From Amorphophallus konjac (Eukaryota; Streptophyta; Magnoliopsida; Alismatales; Araceae): DNA of 64,000 bases. Shown here in pieces: positions 12,218-22,806 of this stretch. The stretch lies in assembly GCA_022559845.1 (NCBI GenBank), contig CM040124.1, positions 73,059,491-73,123,490 of the forward strand, written 5' to 3'. Position 1 is the first letter of the stretch, and each line of letters opens with the position of its first letter. The notes below the pieces were generated by a model. It was given only the letters and a program-made list of their open reading frames with translations, searched no databases and was not told the origin of the DNA. Made by a program: the position numbers and the translations under genes.

Positions 12218-15200
12218 ATGGATCCGGCCCAGGCCCAACGTCTTATTGCATCTCATCTTCATATGCCTCCTTCTCTTAATGGGCCTTCTTCTCTCATTAA
12301 TGGGCCTCATCATCTTAACGGGCCCCATGCTCCTAATGAGCCTTATTTTTCTAATGGGACTCATTCTTCTTCTCCTTATGCTGCCAGTCCAATGGGTACT
12401 TATGCTCATGCTTCTTCCAGGCCCACATATCCTTCCATTCTCGGAATGGGCCCTTCTTCTTCTCAGCCCGGATCCTCTTATCCGGCCCATTATCATCATA
12501 CTGGTCCGAATTCACATCCTCTTGCTCAAGTTGGCCCATATTCTTCTCAATCTCTCCCTACCCAAGAGATGATTGTTCAAACCCAACGCCAACTTGATGA
12601 GCTTCAACGTCGGATCGATCCTAAATCCTCTTTAAGTGTTCCATTCGCTTTCCAAGGTCTTCGGCTCCCACCTCCATCACAAATTCCCACATATCACCGT
12701 TATAGTGGAGTCGGTGACCCGTATGTGCACTTAAAGGAGTTTGTTTATGAGTCGGCCCAATTTTGACATGACCAACACTTGATGGCTTATCTGTTTGGTC
12801 TGTCATTGGAAGACCCGGCTCGGGATTGGTTCTTCTCTCTTCCACAAGAGCAAGTTGTGAGTTTTCAAGCCGTTAAAGAAAAGTTTATTCAACAGTATCA
12901 AGACCAGGTTGGGCCCAAGTACTCTATTGTGGATCTGGCCCATGAGATGATGAAGCCCAACGAGGGGTTCTGCACCTTTACTGACCGTTGGCGTCGCCTT
13001 GCCGTGCAGGTCCCAGGGCACATTCCAGAGAGAGAGCAAATCAAGATGCTGATATCCAATGCCGCGCCCGAGTATCGGTTTATCTTAGCCCTCAACGACA
13101 TCACCTCCTGGCAACAACTTTACAGCCGAGCCCGCTTCATTCGCCAACAAATCCAAAATTTTCTTGACCCCGAGTCTCCACCATCCACCTCCACATATCA
13201 ACCTTCACCCTCCATGTGCCAACCCTACGCTCCCATGAGTCAGCCCGCCATGAGTCAGCCTTCTGCCATATATCCCTCCACGAGCCAACCCCCCACCTAT
13301 ACATACATATACGCCTCCGCATATCAACCTTCCATGAGTCAGCCTCCTGCGTCCGCATACCCGTCTCCGTTTCCACCCCCGGTCAAGGTCACACCACATC
13401 CCGAGCAGGTGGATGCCGTCTACATACCTCCCCACTCCGTTCCACATATGCCTTCACCAAATCCCTCCTCCGCCGTTCAAGCACTATTGCCTACGCAACA
13501 TTCACTTCCGTCTCCACAACCTTATCCACCACCTCATACCCCTCGGCATCCGCCTTGCGCGAAGCGGGCTCCTTGTCTTCCAGAGGATTGTCCCGAGTTC
13601 CGAGAGTATGTTTATGACCTGGAAGATAATAAAAGGATTGATTGGGCCGCCATGCGTAAAGTTATTTTAGATCTCCGTAGCAAGCAGCAACAACAAGAAG
13701 CACCACCCAAGCAGCCATCTCCATCTCTACAAGACCGGGGGCACCCTAGTGATTCTTCGTCTAGCGTTAAACCCGCTCCATCACCTACTACCTCGCCAAC
13801 TCTATTACCTTCGCTATCTCCTATCCAATCTCCGCAACCTCCACAAACCCAAGCCTCTTCTCAAGCTAGTGCCACCTCCCCTTCTTCTACTTCTTCCACC
13901 CCCAATGTCATTCGGCACGTTGTGTCGATACGTCGACGGTGGGTGCCACAGCCCCCTTCTTCACTCTTGCCATGTCCACTACCTCCATCGACCACATCAC
14001 CATCTCCACCATCCTCTCAATCGCCTACACCATCTCCACCACTCTCACCAGTGCCTAAACCTCCATCACCCCTGCCATCACCTTTGACCGAGCCTGAGCA
14101 AATTTCGCCTTTGCCGCCCTCGCTCGAGCAAGTCATACCTCCACCCTTACCTTTGCCTCCACCTAAACACACCATACCCGTTGAAACCCCCGCATCTTTT
14201 GAACCTACTCCTATCCCCATTCTTCCACCTATTTCCACCGCATGGAGCAGGTGTGCGTAACCCATGGTGCCCCTTGGGTCTAATCCCCAGGGAGACAATA
14301 AGCCAAGTCAGGATGATTCGGTGCCGATCGTGCATTTCAAGATCCAAGACTTCATTTGTCGGATGCCGATTCGCATCCTTGTCCCTGGTTATTTTGGAGA
14401 TGTTGAGCCTACACTCCTAGTGAAGACGGTTGACAAGAAGAGTTCCCTTGAGTTGATGCCAGTTTCTTCCCGAGCAAGGCCGGTGGCAATCTCTTTGCTC
14501 GTCGGAGAGTTCACCGTTGATGCTATTATTTCTCTTCGCTCTATTGCCATTCAGATGATAGGCCAAGAAGGGTTCTCTACCCGTGTTGTGCTAACGCATA
14601 CGGCCGCCAAGCAGATTATGGATTCTATGTTCAAGGGATAATTGGCCGTATCTTCTACACTTTTCGGGGATATTCTGCACTTGTTATGCAATCTTCCTCG
14701 ATTTATTAGCAAGCCGATGTCAACATCGTGTATTACTCTCCCTCAGCTTCACCCGTCTCTTCTAGCAAGGGAGTTACGCTTCAAGTCTGATTGCCGAGTG
14801 GAGCTGCCAAATCTCATGCTACTTGTGCCAAGTAACAAGACTCCATGGTTTTATGATATTCAACATTATGAAGAGTTAGTTGTTCAAGAATGTCCGTCTA
14901 CTGTTGTTAGAGTCGGGTGTCTAGGGGCAACTGCCCCGATGAAGCTGCATATTCATAGCCGGGTCAGGTCCTCTGCCAGATGGGCCCGTTATTTAAGGAG
15001 ACACTGCAGAATAATAGGCCTGAAGGTCCAACCCTGCGCCAAGCAGGTCCATTTCAAGCCAATTTCAGCTAAGAAGAGACGGCGATGCAGGTTTAAGAGC
15101 CGTCAGTTGTGCATTCAGGGGTCCACCTCTTCCTCCCTTTCTTTTCATTCATCCTTCCTTCTACTCAGTTCCCACCCTTGGGTGGTGTACCTTCCTCCAT

Positions 15201-15494
15201 CTGATCCTATCTCCATCATTTTGTCCTCCTTTCGTAGGTCCGTGCATCCCCATTCATCTCCTTTTTCTTCGGGGTCTCCAGATTTTCCCTCCTCTCACAA
15301 TTCTAGGCCTCGGCCTGGGTCTTTTCATCCCGATCTCGAGACATCTCCCAGTTCTTCTCCTCTAGTATCTCCGGGTTCTGTCTCCAATTCTCCTTCCTCG
15401 GCCTTGTCGGGTGATTTTCACTCTTATTCCCCGACCCTGTCGGGTGTCTATGTCTCTTATTCCATAACCCTGTCGGCTGATTCTCATTCTCCTT
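12218..15494 (+). pseudogene. Gag and degenerate pol remnant of Tat-like copy 2, cut by nested insertion
   Basis: One plus-strand frame continues from the ATG at 12218 to the copia insertion, with three in-frame stops (TGA 12764-12766, TAA 14258-14260, TAA 14639-14641). The segment 12560-13160 is a Retrotrans_gag domain (HLMAYLFGLSLEDPARDWF; FTDRWRRLA). It is followed by a repetitive, proline-rich tail (about 13170-14250) with MSQP-type repeats. The 14264-14640 part is unrecognised. Near 14840-14880, PWFYDIQHY resembles the region just before the integrase zinc finger in Tat polyproteins. Reverse transcriptase and RNase H are missing between gag and this point, so a large internal deletion is inferred. 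Confidence 0.65.
15385..15490 (+). repeat. Tandem ~30-bp repeat with small hairpins, split by the copia insertion (resumes at 25692)
   Basis: Units of the form CTTATTCC(C)CGACCCTGTCGGGTG recur here and continue after the insertion as TTCCCCGACTCTATCGGGTG (25695 on). Each carries a short stem CCGAC/GTCGG. The nested copia sits between two units. Confidence 0.6.
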
Positions 15495-16489
15495 TGTTAG
15501 GGTGCTAGGCCCGGATACAGAGGGGGGTGAATGTATCCTTCTACGAAAATATAGCCCAAATAAAAACTCAGATGCTAGACGCAATCACAGAATGAAACAA
15601 ATTCAATTAAACTTATGAGCAAACACATGGAGCGCGCCTATCCAAGCATCTAGCGGAAGCAAGCACACAAAGCAAACCATTGCTCAATAGATTTTTAGGT
15701 GGTTCGGTCCTCCAAACCTACATCCACCCCTCACTCCCAACCGGAGTGAGGCTTCACTAGCAAACGCTAGAACCAAGCAGACTCAGTCTGCGAACAAGGT
15801 GCTACCACACAGCTTGACCAGGGGAACAACCTTCCCTCTTCCTCCCAACCGGAGGGACACCCCAGTGACTCCCAGCCACTTGGAAACCAAAGACCGAAGT
15901 CTCTCTTCCTCCAGACCGGAGGGACCCCTGGACTTGCTACCCACAAGCCCAGAACTGGAGACAAGTCTCCCTTCCTCTAAACCGGAGGGAACCCACAAGT
16001 AGCTCCTAGCTACTTACAACCGGAGATCAGATCTCCCTTCTCCTGACCCACCAAGAGGAACCCGACCTCAGTCCAGAGGATCGGAAGTACAAAGGTAATC
16101 AGAAAAAACAAAGGGGAAAACAAGAAATGAAAATAACACAGCAATCACAAGCTGTAAAAGATGAAGCACAAAGATAGCTCTCAATGGAGCTGGCTGGCCT
16201 GGATTTGATCCACGGTCCAGCAGGAACAAATCTTCAGATGCAGCTTCTATTCTTCTTCTCTCAATCCTCACGAGCTCTCTTTCTTCTTCTTCTTCTCTTC
16301 TTTCTTCTCTTTCGTAGGCTCTCTCTGACTTTTCTCTTCTCTTCTTCTTCTGCTCTCTACTGCTCTTTTCTTCTTCTGCTCTTTCACTCTCTCGATCTCT
16401 GCTCCTCTATTCTCTTCTGCTCTTTCTTTCTAATCTCTATCAGCCCTCTTCCATTCTCATGTATTCTTTCTTCAGTGGACGAAAGCTTC

Positions 16490-16497
16490 TATTTATA
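16490..16497 (-). promoter_or_regulatory. TATA box of the nested copia LTR
   Basis: The minus strand reads TATAAATA followed by GAAGCTTTCG. It lies about 190 bp downstream (element orientation) of the motif array, the position expected for the U3 promoter. The identical copy in the other LTR is at 23802-23809. Confidence 0.6.
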
Positions 16498-16702
16498 TCA
16501 GCTTCAGCAGGTGCTAGGGCGTGAGCTCTCGACGATTCCCGCCCAGCTTATTTGGTCCACGTGTCAGCATTTCAGCCTCTAGGATCACGTGTCAAGTCTT
16601 GATGGCCTCGTCCATTAAACCTATCAGATAATCAGTCGAAGACAGTATCAGCTTAAAGCAATGTTCAGACTTCATTCAGCAGGCAAGGCACACATAGATG
16701 GC

Positions 16703-17920
16703 TGTATAGACTTCGTGTGAAGGATAGAGTGTATAGACTTAGTTAGTTCAGGCCTTTAACAACGAGTGTATAGACTTGCAACTCTTCATGAGATCTCAGT
16801 GTATAGACTCAACCAATGTATATAGTTGAAGGTCTAACAATCGAGTGTATAGACTTAGGCCTAACAATTGAATGTATAGGGTTGAGGACCTAACAATCGA
16901 GTGTATAGACTTAGGCCTAACAATTGAATGTATAGGGTTGAAGACCTAACAATTGAGTGTGTAGACTTGAAGCTTGGAAGGATGTATACACTTAGCCTTT
17001 GAGGAACGATGTATAGACTCTGAATGTGAAGGCAGGCTGTATAGACTTGAATCGCTTGAAGCGATGTACAGACTTGGTGAGGCTCAAGCAATGTACAGAC
17101 TTGTGAAGGCTTCAGCGTTGTACAGACTTGGAAGTTCCACTGTGGATGTATGGACTTGATGATCCACTGTGGATGTATAGACTTGAGTGAGTGAAGCCGA
17201 TGTACAGACTTGCCGATTCGAAGCCACTGTACAGACTTTGAAAACGTGAAGCCAATGTACAGACTTGAAAGTCCACTGTGGATGTATAGACTTGAAAGTC
17301 CACTGAGCTAATGTATAGACTTCACGCTGTACAGACTTTAGGCTTTGATCGTTTGAGCAGTATGCAATGTACAGACTTAGCGATGTATAGACTTGGCCAG
17401 GAAAGCGTAGGGAAAGGTATGAGTGTATAGACTTGGCCAAGCGTAGGAAAAGATGTGGAGTGTACAGACTTGGTAAAACAAAGTCCAGTGTATAGAGTTG
17501 ATGCTAGCCAATCCAGTGTATAGAGTTGATGCTTGGAAGGAAGTATAGGGTTGAGCTGATCGGACTTTGGCAATGTGTAGACTTAAGCGGTTGGGCAGTG
17601 TACAGACTCAGAATATTAAGACCAGTGTATAGACTTCAGTTAAGTGCATTGGCTGTACAGACTTCAATTAGAAGATGCCCGATGTACAGACTTGAAAATG
17701 AGACTCCAAGTACAGACTTGCAAAAGCGAGCTACAGTGCCAATGTGTAGACTTCACGCTGTACAGACTTTCCAAAGAGAACGTAACGCTGTACAGACTTG
17801 AGGCTTTGAACGTTGAAGGCACAAGACGATGTACAGACTCAGATTCTAGACCAGTGGCTGTACAGACTTTGAAAGAGGACCAATGTATGGACTTCAGGTG
17901 AAGATCAATGTATGGACTTG
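16703..17920 (-). repeat. Array of ~44 copies of an 11-12 bp motif (TGTAYAGACTTG) in LTR U3
   Basis: On the plus strand TGTATAGACTTG or TGTACAGACTTG recurs about every 28 bp (hand count about 44, including variants such as TGTATAGGGTTG, TGTGTAGACTT and TGTATGGACTT). Sequences between copies are mostly unrelated, so this is a dispersed-motif cluster rather than a simple tandem repeat. In element orientation the motif is CAAGTCTRTACA and the cluster lies about 0.2-1.4 kb upstream of the TATA box. A cluster of sequence-specific protein sites or a small-RNA target region are both possible; neither is shown. Confidence 0.9.
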
Positions 17921-18354
17921 TGAACAACCGATGAATGAACTGAGGGGTCGACCCATCAGCACAAGGGTTCGACGCACCACAGACCAGACCAATGAATAAA
18001 TGCAGCAAAGTTAAAGAGGCACCAAGCGTCATTGCATTGCCCAAGCAGCGTGGACGCAGCAGATCAAATATTTCTTACTGCTACCTCTTAAGTGCCTTGG
18101 CAGCGTCGACGCTGCAGTTCGATGGGTCGACGCTGCAGTATCAAACTGCAGTCTAAAGAGCAACGGTAACATGACTGAACATAATCAAATATGCAATGCC
18201 ATATCAGAACTTATGAAGAACTGCATTATGATTAGAAAGTGAATAATAGCATGATGACTCACACAGCAAGATGACTCACAGTGAATAACTCACCTCAAAG
18301 ACCAATCATCAAAACCACCATTAAAACCATCATCAAAACCACAGGGGCACAACA

Positions 18355-18372
18355 ATCTCCCCCTTTTTGATG
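18355..18372 (-). other. Polypurine tract of the nested copia-like element
   Basis: The minus strand reads AAAAAGGGGGAGAT immediately before the 3' LTR start TGTTGTGCCCC, the standard copia arrangement. Similar GGGGGA tracts recur upstream at about 18410, 18490, 18515, 18635 and 18712. Confidence 0.85.
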
Positions 18373-20753
18373 ATGGCAACACTACACAATGAGTCAAACT
18401 GATGACTCAAACTATTATCCCCCTTTGACTTCATCAAAAAGAAAATAGTTTGAGAAATTAAAGCATGTATAAAAGATCAGTCAATTTCTCCCCCTTGCAA
18501 GAACATGATTCTCCCCCTTTAAGAGTTTCAACAAAAGCATGAGTTAGAGATGATCAAAAGGAGCTTGCATGCAAAGATTGAATGAAATTTTCCCTTTGGC
18601 AAACAATCAACATAAACAGATACCAGAATGCAAGATCTCCCCCTAGAAATGTGAATGCAAGAGCATAATTCTTCTCCTTCTATGCAGCATGATGCATATG
18701 ACAAGGAGGCTCCCCCTCAATAAATGAAACCTTATGAAATGAATGAGAAGGAGACCACAGGGGCAAGCAAGGAGAAGTTCGGGTAAATGAGCCAAGGAGA
18801 ATGAGCAGAAAAGATTCAAATAATCAGATTTTTCAAAGAGGCTTCAACTACAAGAATTTCAGTCAGATTTTTAAGGAAATGTCATTCTCATAAATCCAAA
18901 TCAGAATATTTCAAAGTCTTCCATTATAAGGGCTTATGAATGAATTTTATTGATCAGCATGGTTTAAACATGATGTATGCAGAGTTTATCAATAAAATTC
19001 TGTATTGATATATAAAACCATGGTTTAATAAAAATGAACCAAACCCTCATATTTATCTTGATTAATATCCCTTTCTCTTACACAATCAAATTTATTGACT
19101 TCTTTCGGAATTACATGCATTAGTATTGAGATCAAGCAATTATGAAGTCATATGATTTTGTCTAGCGTTGTAGTAATTTGATTTTAGCATCAATATTCAA
19201 AAATTTCAATTCATTCAAAAAATTTTCATGCTACAAAATTTTACGAGCACTCTAGTTCAGTGCACACCTTGTAACTAGAGGATATACCTTGATCAGAGGC
19301 CAATATCCCTAAGCACTTAGTGTGACTAACCGTCATGCTTTATATGAACAGAGATAGCATTTACACATCATGACACACTGCAAATCATTTCTTGATGAGT
19401 GAGTTGTATTTCTCAGTGTGCATGTCATTGCTCTGCCTGAATTTCAATTAATCTTAATCAGAGTTAACTATGGTACCTCATGACACAGTCCTTTGGACAT
19501 GTGTTTCTCAGTGACCAAGGTCATTGCTCTGACAGAAAATACCCTTTAGACATTTCAGAAAAAATTCATTTGCTTCAAGTCAATAATAATTTCATGTATT
19601 TAACCAATTAAAGCCATGAATTCAATAATGCAGATTTCAGAAGATTTTACAAGACACAGTATGAAATAGATGGTTAAAGTTTATTAAACATGCTTCAGAT
19701 ATTTTTAAGAGATTTTAAAGCCAAACTCATTGAATACATTAAATTTAAACCACATGAGTTATTTCAGTCATTCATAAAAATGTATAATAGAATATTTCTA
19801 GTTCAAGAATTTTCAGATTTATGATTGAGATAGTCCCATTGAAATCTTCATGACAGATTGATAGAATTCTGAAGCCAAATGATACCAATTGATAGGAGAG
19901 ATTTTGAAGCTCAGTGTTTTCCGAATAAGATCAAGATTTGTCACTTAAAAATAATGAGGAAAAGGTTATGCACAACAAGCAAGATATCAGGAGGTCTGGC
20001 AAGTTTCAGGATTTCCAAGGATAACATGCAGTGAATTCTGACAGAGATGTATGCACTTGACCACCTGCATGCAATGCATTGACTGCCCCTGACACTATGC
20101 ATTCAATTACCCTTTTTGGTATTTTCAATGCAGTAAAATGTAATGCAATTAACTACATGCATGCAAAGACTCAACACTGAATGCTATGCAAGGACATGCA
20201 ATTAACTCCCCCTGAAAACATGCAATGTTTACACTGAAAACTGAACATATGATTTTGATTCATGCACATTCAGACTGTCCTAACCAGCAAGGTGACCCAT
20301 GGTACTAGGCGGAGCACTTGGTCTAAAAGACCACCTCACACATAGTAAGAACCTCCAGACAGACTTCCCTGCCTTTTGGTACCTTACCACTTATATACCA
20401 TTGAGGTCAACCATGATAATTCAACATGGGCAGCATGCATGGATCAGATTTCAGCTAATCAGATTTTTCAGAATGCAATGGACAGATTTTCAATGAACTA
20501 TGCAATAGACAAATTTCAAGCCACATTCATAAGTAGTTCAGATTTTTCCAGAAAATTCGGAATGCAAATTGTTTTCAGAGGTTATGCATTTCAACAATTA
20601 TCAAACAACTACAAATGGCAGATATGCAAGAATTTCAAAATAGGAGATGCAGAGAAATTATCTGAAAATTTCAGAAGGGGTTTTTCTTTGAGTGCCTTGG
20701 TTTATTTCTCCCTTTTATTCCTCAGCTTCCAAGGCACACCTGTAGCAGACACA
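18373..20753 (-). other. Non-coding interior of the nested copia-like element
   Basis: 2.4 kb lying 3' of gag where integrase, reverse transcriptase and RNase H would normally be. I find none of their motifs in any frame; the plus-strand frame at 20376-20762 is unrecognised. The tract is AT-rich with several GGGGGA-type purine runs near its 3' end and many TGCATGCA-like words near 20060-20230. Its absence of pol makes the element dependent on a relative. Confidence 0.7.
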
Positions 20754-22684
20754 TCATTTTGATGTAACAGGTACCCAAGAAACCTTGGGTCCTGGTTTAG
20801 CAGTGACACTCCTAGCAGGTTTTCTCAACAGATTTTTTGCATGTTTATCATCATAACACATGATATGACAATTATACATGGAATGCCCTACCTGCCCACA
20901 ATGATAACAAGAAATAACAGATTTCATGTTCTCCTTGTATACATCAGCATTGGTGTGAACATGGTGTGAGTGAACATGATTAATTCTGTTATTGACATGA
21001 AAATTTTTCTTTTCATAACCGGCCAGCCAACAATTAACAGCTCTGTGACCTGGCTTTCCACATTCAAAACATACAGTGTGTTTGCTTGTAGAACCAAACT
21101 TTTTTCTATCAACAATGTTTTTATTAACAGGGAAATTAACAAATCCAGAGTTAGTTTTCTTTCCCTGAGCATGCCAACAGAAGGCAACAATGTGACCAAA
21201 CTTCCCACAGTAATAGCATTGAATTTTCTTTTCCTGATCAGTAGAATGTTTCCTAAGATGATTTCTAGGATACTTTCTAACAGCATTTCTTTCATCATTT
21301 ATCAATGCTACACAGTTATGCATAATATGGCCAACTTTCGCACAATAGTGACATGTTATAGCCTTTTTATTCACATTCACTTGTTTGACAAGATTGATAT
21401 TCTCATGAGAGTGTGAATGTGTGTGTGAGCAGTGAGCAGCATGCACATGTAAATCAGAGACATATTTGGACTATTCAAATCAGCATTTTTCTTTTATTTT
21501 TGAATCTTTTTCTGTTTCTTATCTGAATTTTCAGCCTTAACAGTGAATTGAAAAATAGAAGAACTAGATTGATTAGCTTGTTCAGAGCTTTTCACGAATA
21601 CAGTTGACTTCTTATTTTCATTCACTTTCTTATTAACATGCACATACCCAAGTCCTTCTTTCTGAAAATTCACTTTAGAACCAAGCAGCTTATTCAAATT
21701 GTCTTTTCCTTTAACGAATTTTGACAAAGAATTTTTCAGATCTTCAATCTCAGAATTCAATGAAGCAATACTCACTTCATACTTGGATAGCTCAGATTCA
21801 CAAACAAGCAGCTGTTGTTGCAAAACATCATTCAGGTTCTTCAGAGTTTCATTTTCTTGTTGAACCATTATTTCAATGTTGTTCTCATTTTCCTTCACAA
21901 CAGTTTTTCCTTTTTCAATTGACAACCATCTTCCAGAGAAGACAGTATTAAGAACCATTAGCTTTTTATTTTGATCTTTCAAGTAGACATTTTCTTCTTT
22001 TAAAGATTTGATTTGTTCTTTTTAAAAACTGTCATCAGAATCAAAATCATTAATCATGTCTTCGAGAATGGCACATGTTTTGCAAGAATTATTTTCACCG
22101 ATGAGTTTGTTTCTAATATTCTCATTTTCAGATTTCAACCTGTTTAACTCATCTTTTTCTTTAATCATATCAGATTTCAAGTTTTCATTTTCAGCTTTCA
22201 GACTTCTGACTTCAGAATTTTTCTCTTTTCTTAATTTTCTCTTTTCTGATTTAACTCTTTCATATTTTTCCAGTAGATGCTCATGCATGGCAACTAAATC
22301 ATCATGACTAATATCCTCGGTCTCAGAGTTTACCTGGGATGAGGACTCATCTGATTGATCACTCCTTCTTGCCATGAGACATTCTTCTTCCTTTCCATTG
22401 TGGATGCGAAGCAATTCATCCAATATTTTCTTTGCCGAGCTACAACCTGAGAAAGAGGAAAAATCATCAGAACCGATTGCAGCCTTCATTAGATTTAGAG
22501 CTCTCACATTATCATCATTTTTCAACTTGTGAACATGAGTCCACTTGGACTTATCCTTAGGAAGTTCATGTGGACTGTGAGAGATAACCTTCCACAATTG
22601 TGGATTAATAGAGTTAACATGCTTGTGCATACGATATAGCCAGAATTTAATATTTGAACTACTGAATAGTGGAGGATGAGCCAT
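20754..22684 (-). pseudogene. Copia-type gag with four CCHC knuckles, broken
   Basis: Starting at an ATG at 22684, the N-terminal part has the UBN2/DUF4219-like gag fold typical of plant copia (N-x-KFW near residue 13; ALNLMKAAI near residue 64; AKKILDELL near residue 85). A long charged coiled coil follows, interrupted by an in-frame TAA at 22022-22024, then a stop at 21494. After a frame change, the segment 21446-20754 carries four CX2CX4HX4C knuckles (CHYCAKVGHIMHNC, CYYCGKFGHIVAFC, CFECGKPGHRAVNC, CYHCGQVGHSMYNC) with His-rich spacers. Four knuckles is more than the usual one or two of plant copia gag. No protease follows. Confidence 0.85.
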
Positions 22685-22793
22685 GAGAACACAATAGATT
22701 AATGCAACAGGAATATTGATGCACTAAAAATAAATTAGCACCGAAAACCAGAGATCGAATCTGCAGGTCGCTGGACCTTATATGCAGACACCT

Positions 22794-22804
22794 CTCTGAT
22801 ACCA
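22794..22804 (-). other. Primer-binding site of the nested copia-like element
   Basis: The minus strand reads TGGTATCAGAG two bases after the LTR end (...CCCTAACA), matching initiator tRNA-Met. This proves the element lies on the minus strand. Confidence 0.9.
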
Positions 22805-22806
22805 AC

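Larger units (their letters stand above)
15495..18354 (-). repeat. 3' LTR of the nested copia-like element
   Basis: It is bounded by TGTTAGGG and GGCACAACA on the plus strand. In element orientation it contains: a start zone with repeated GTCGACGCTGCAG and GGTCGACCC-like strings (17940-18150), the array of TGTAYAGACTTG motifs (16703-17920), a TATA box (16490-16497), then a GAAGAA-rich tract (plus-strand CTTCTT, 16245-16450) and a block of degenerate CCGGAGG repeats (15730-16050). Frames read through the motif array are artefacts of the repeat. Confidence 0.9.

Noticed and set aside
11898..12572. Long plus-strand hydrophobic frame overlapping the gag start
   Set aside because: It overlaps the real Tat-type gag frame in another phase; its Leu/Ile-rich nature comes from ATGGGCC/CTT-rich sequence.
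15767..16002. CCGGAGGGA-rich frames in the copia LTR (also 23079-23331)
   Set aside because: Degenerate CCGGAGG repeats in the LTR give open frames on both strands; no domain recognised.
16703..17920. CRISPR-like repeat-spacer pattern
   Set aside because: Repeats are only 11-12 bp, variable, unevenly spaced, and lie inside a plant LTR; no cas genes.
16861..18044. Frames reading repeated SLYT/VYRL-type peptides in both LTR copies
   Set aside because: These are translations of the TGTAYAGACTTG word; they occur in all frames and are duplicated only because the LTR is.
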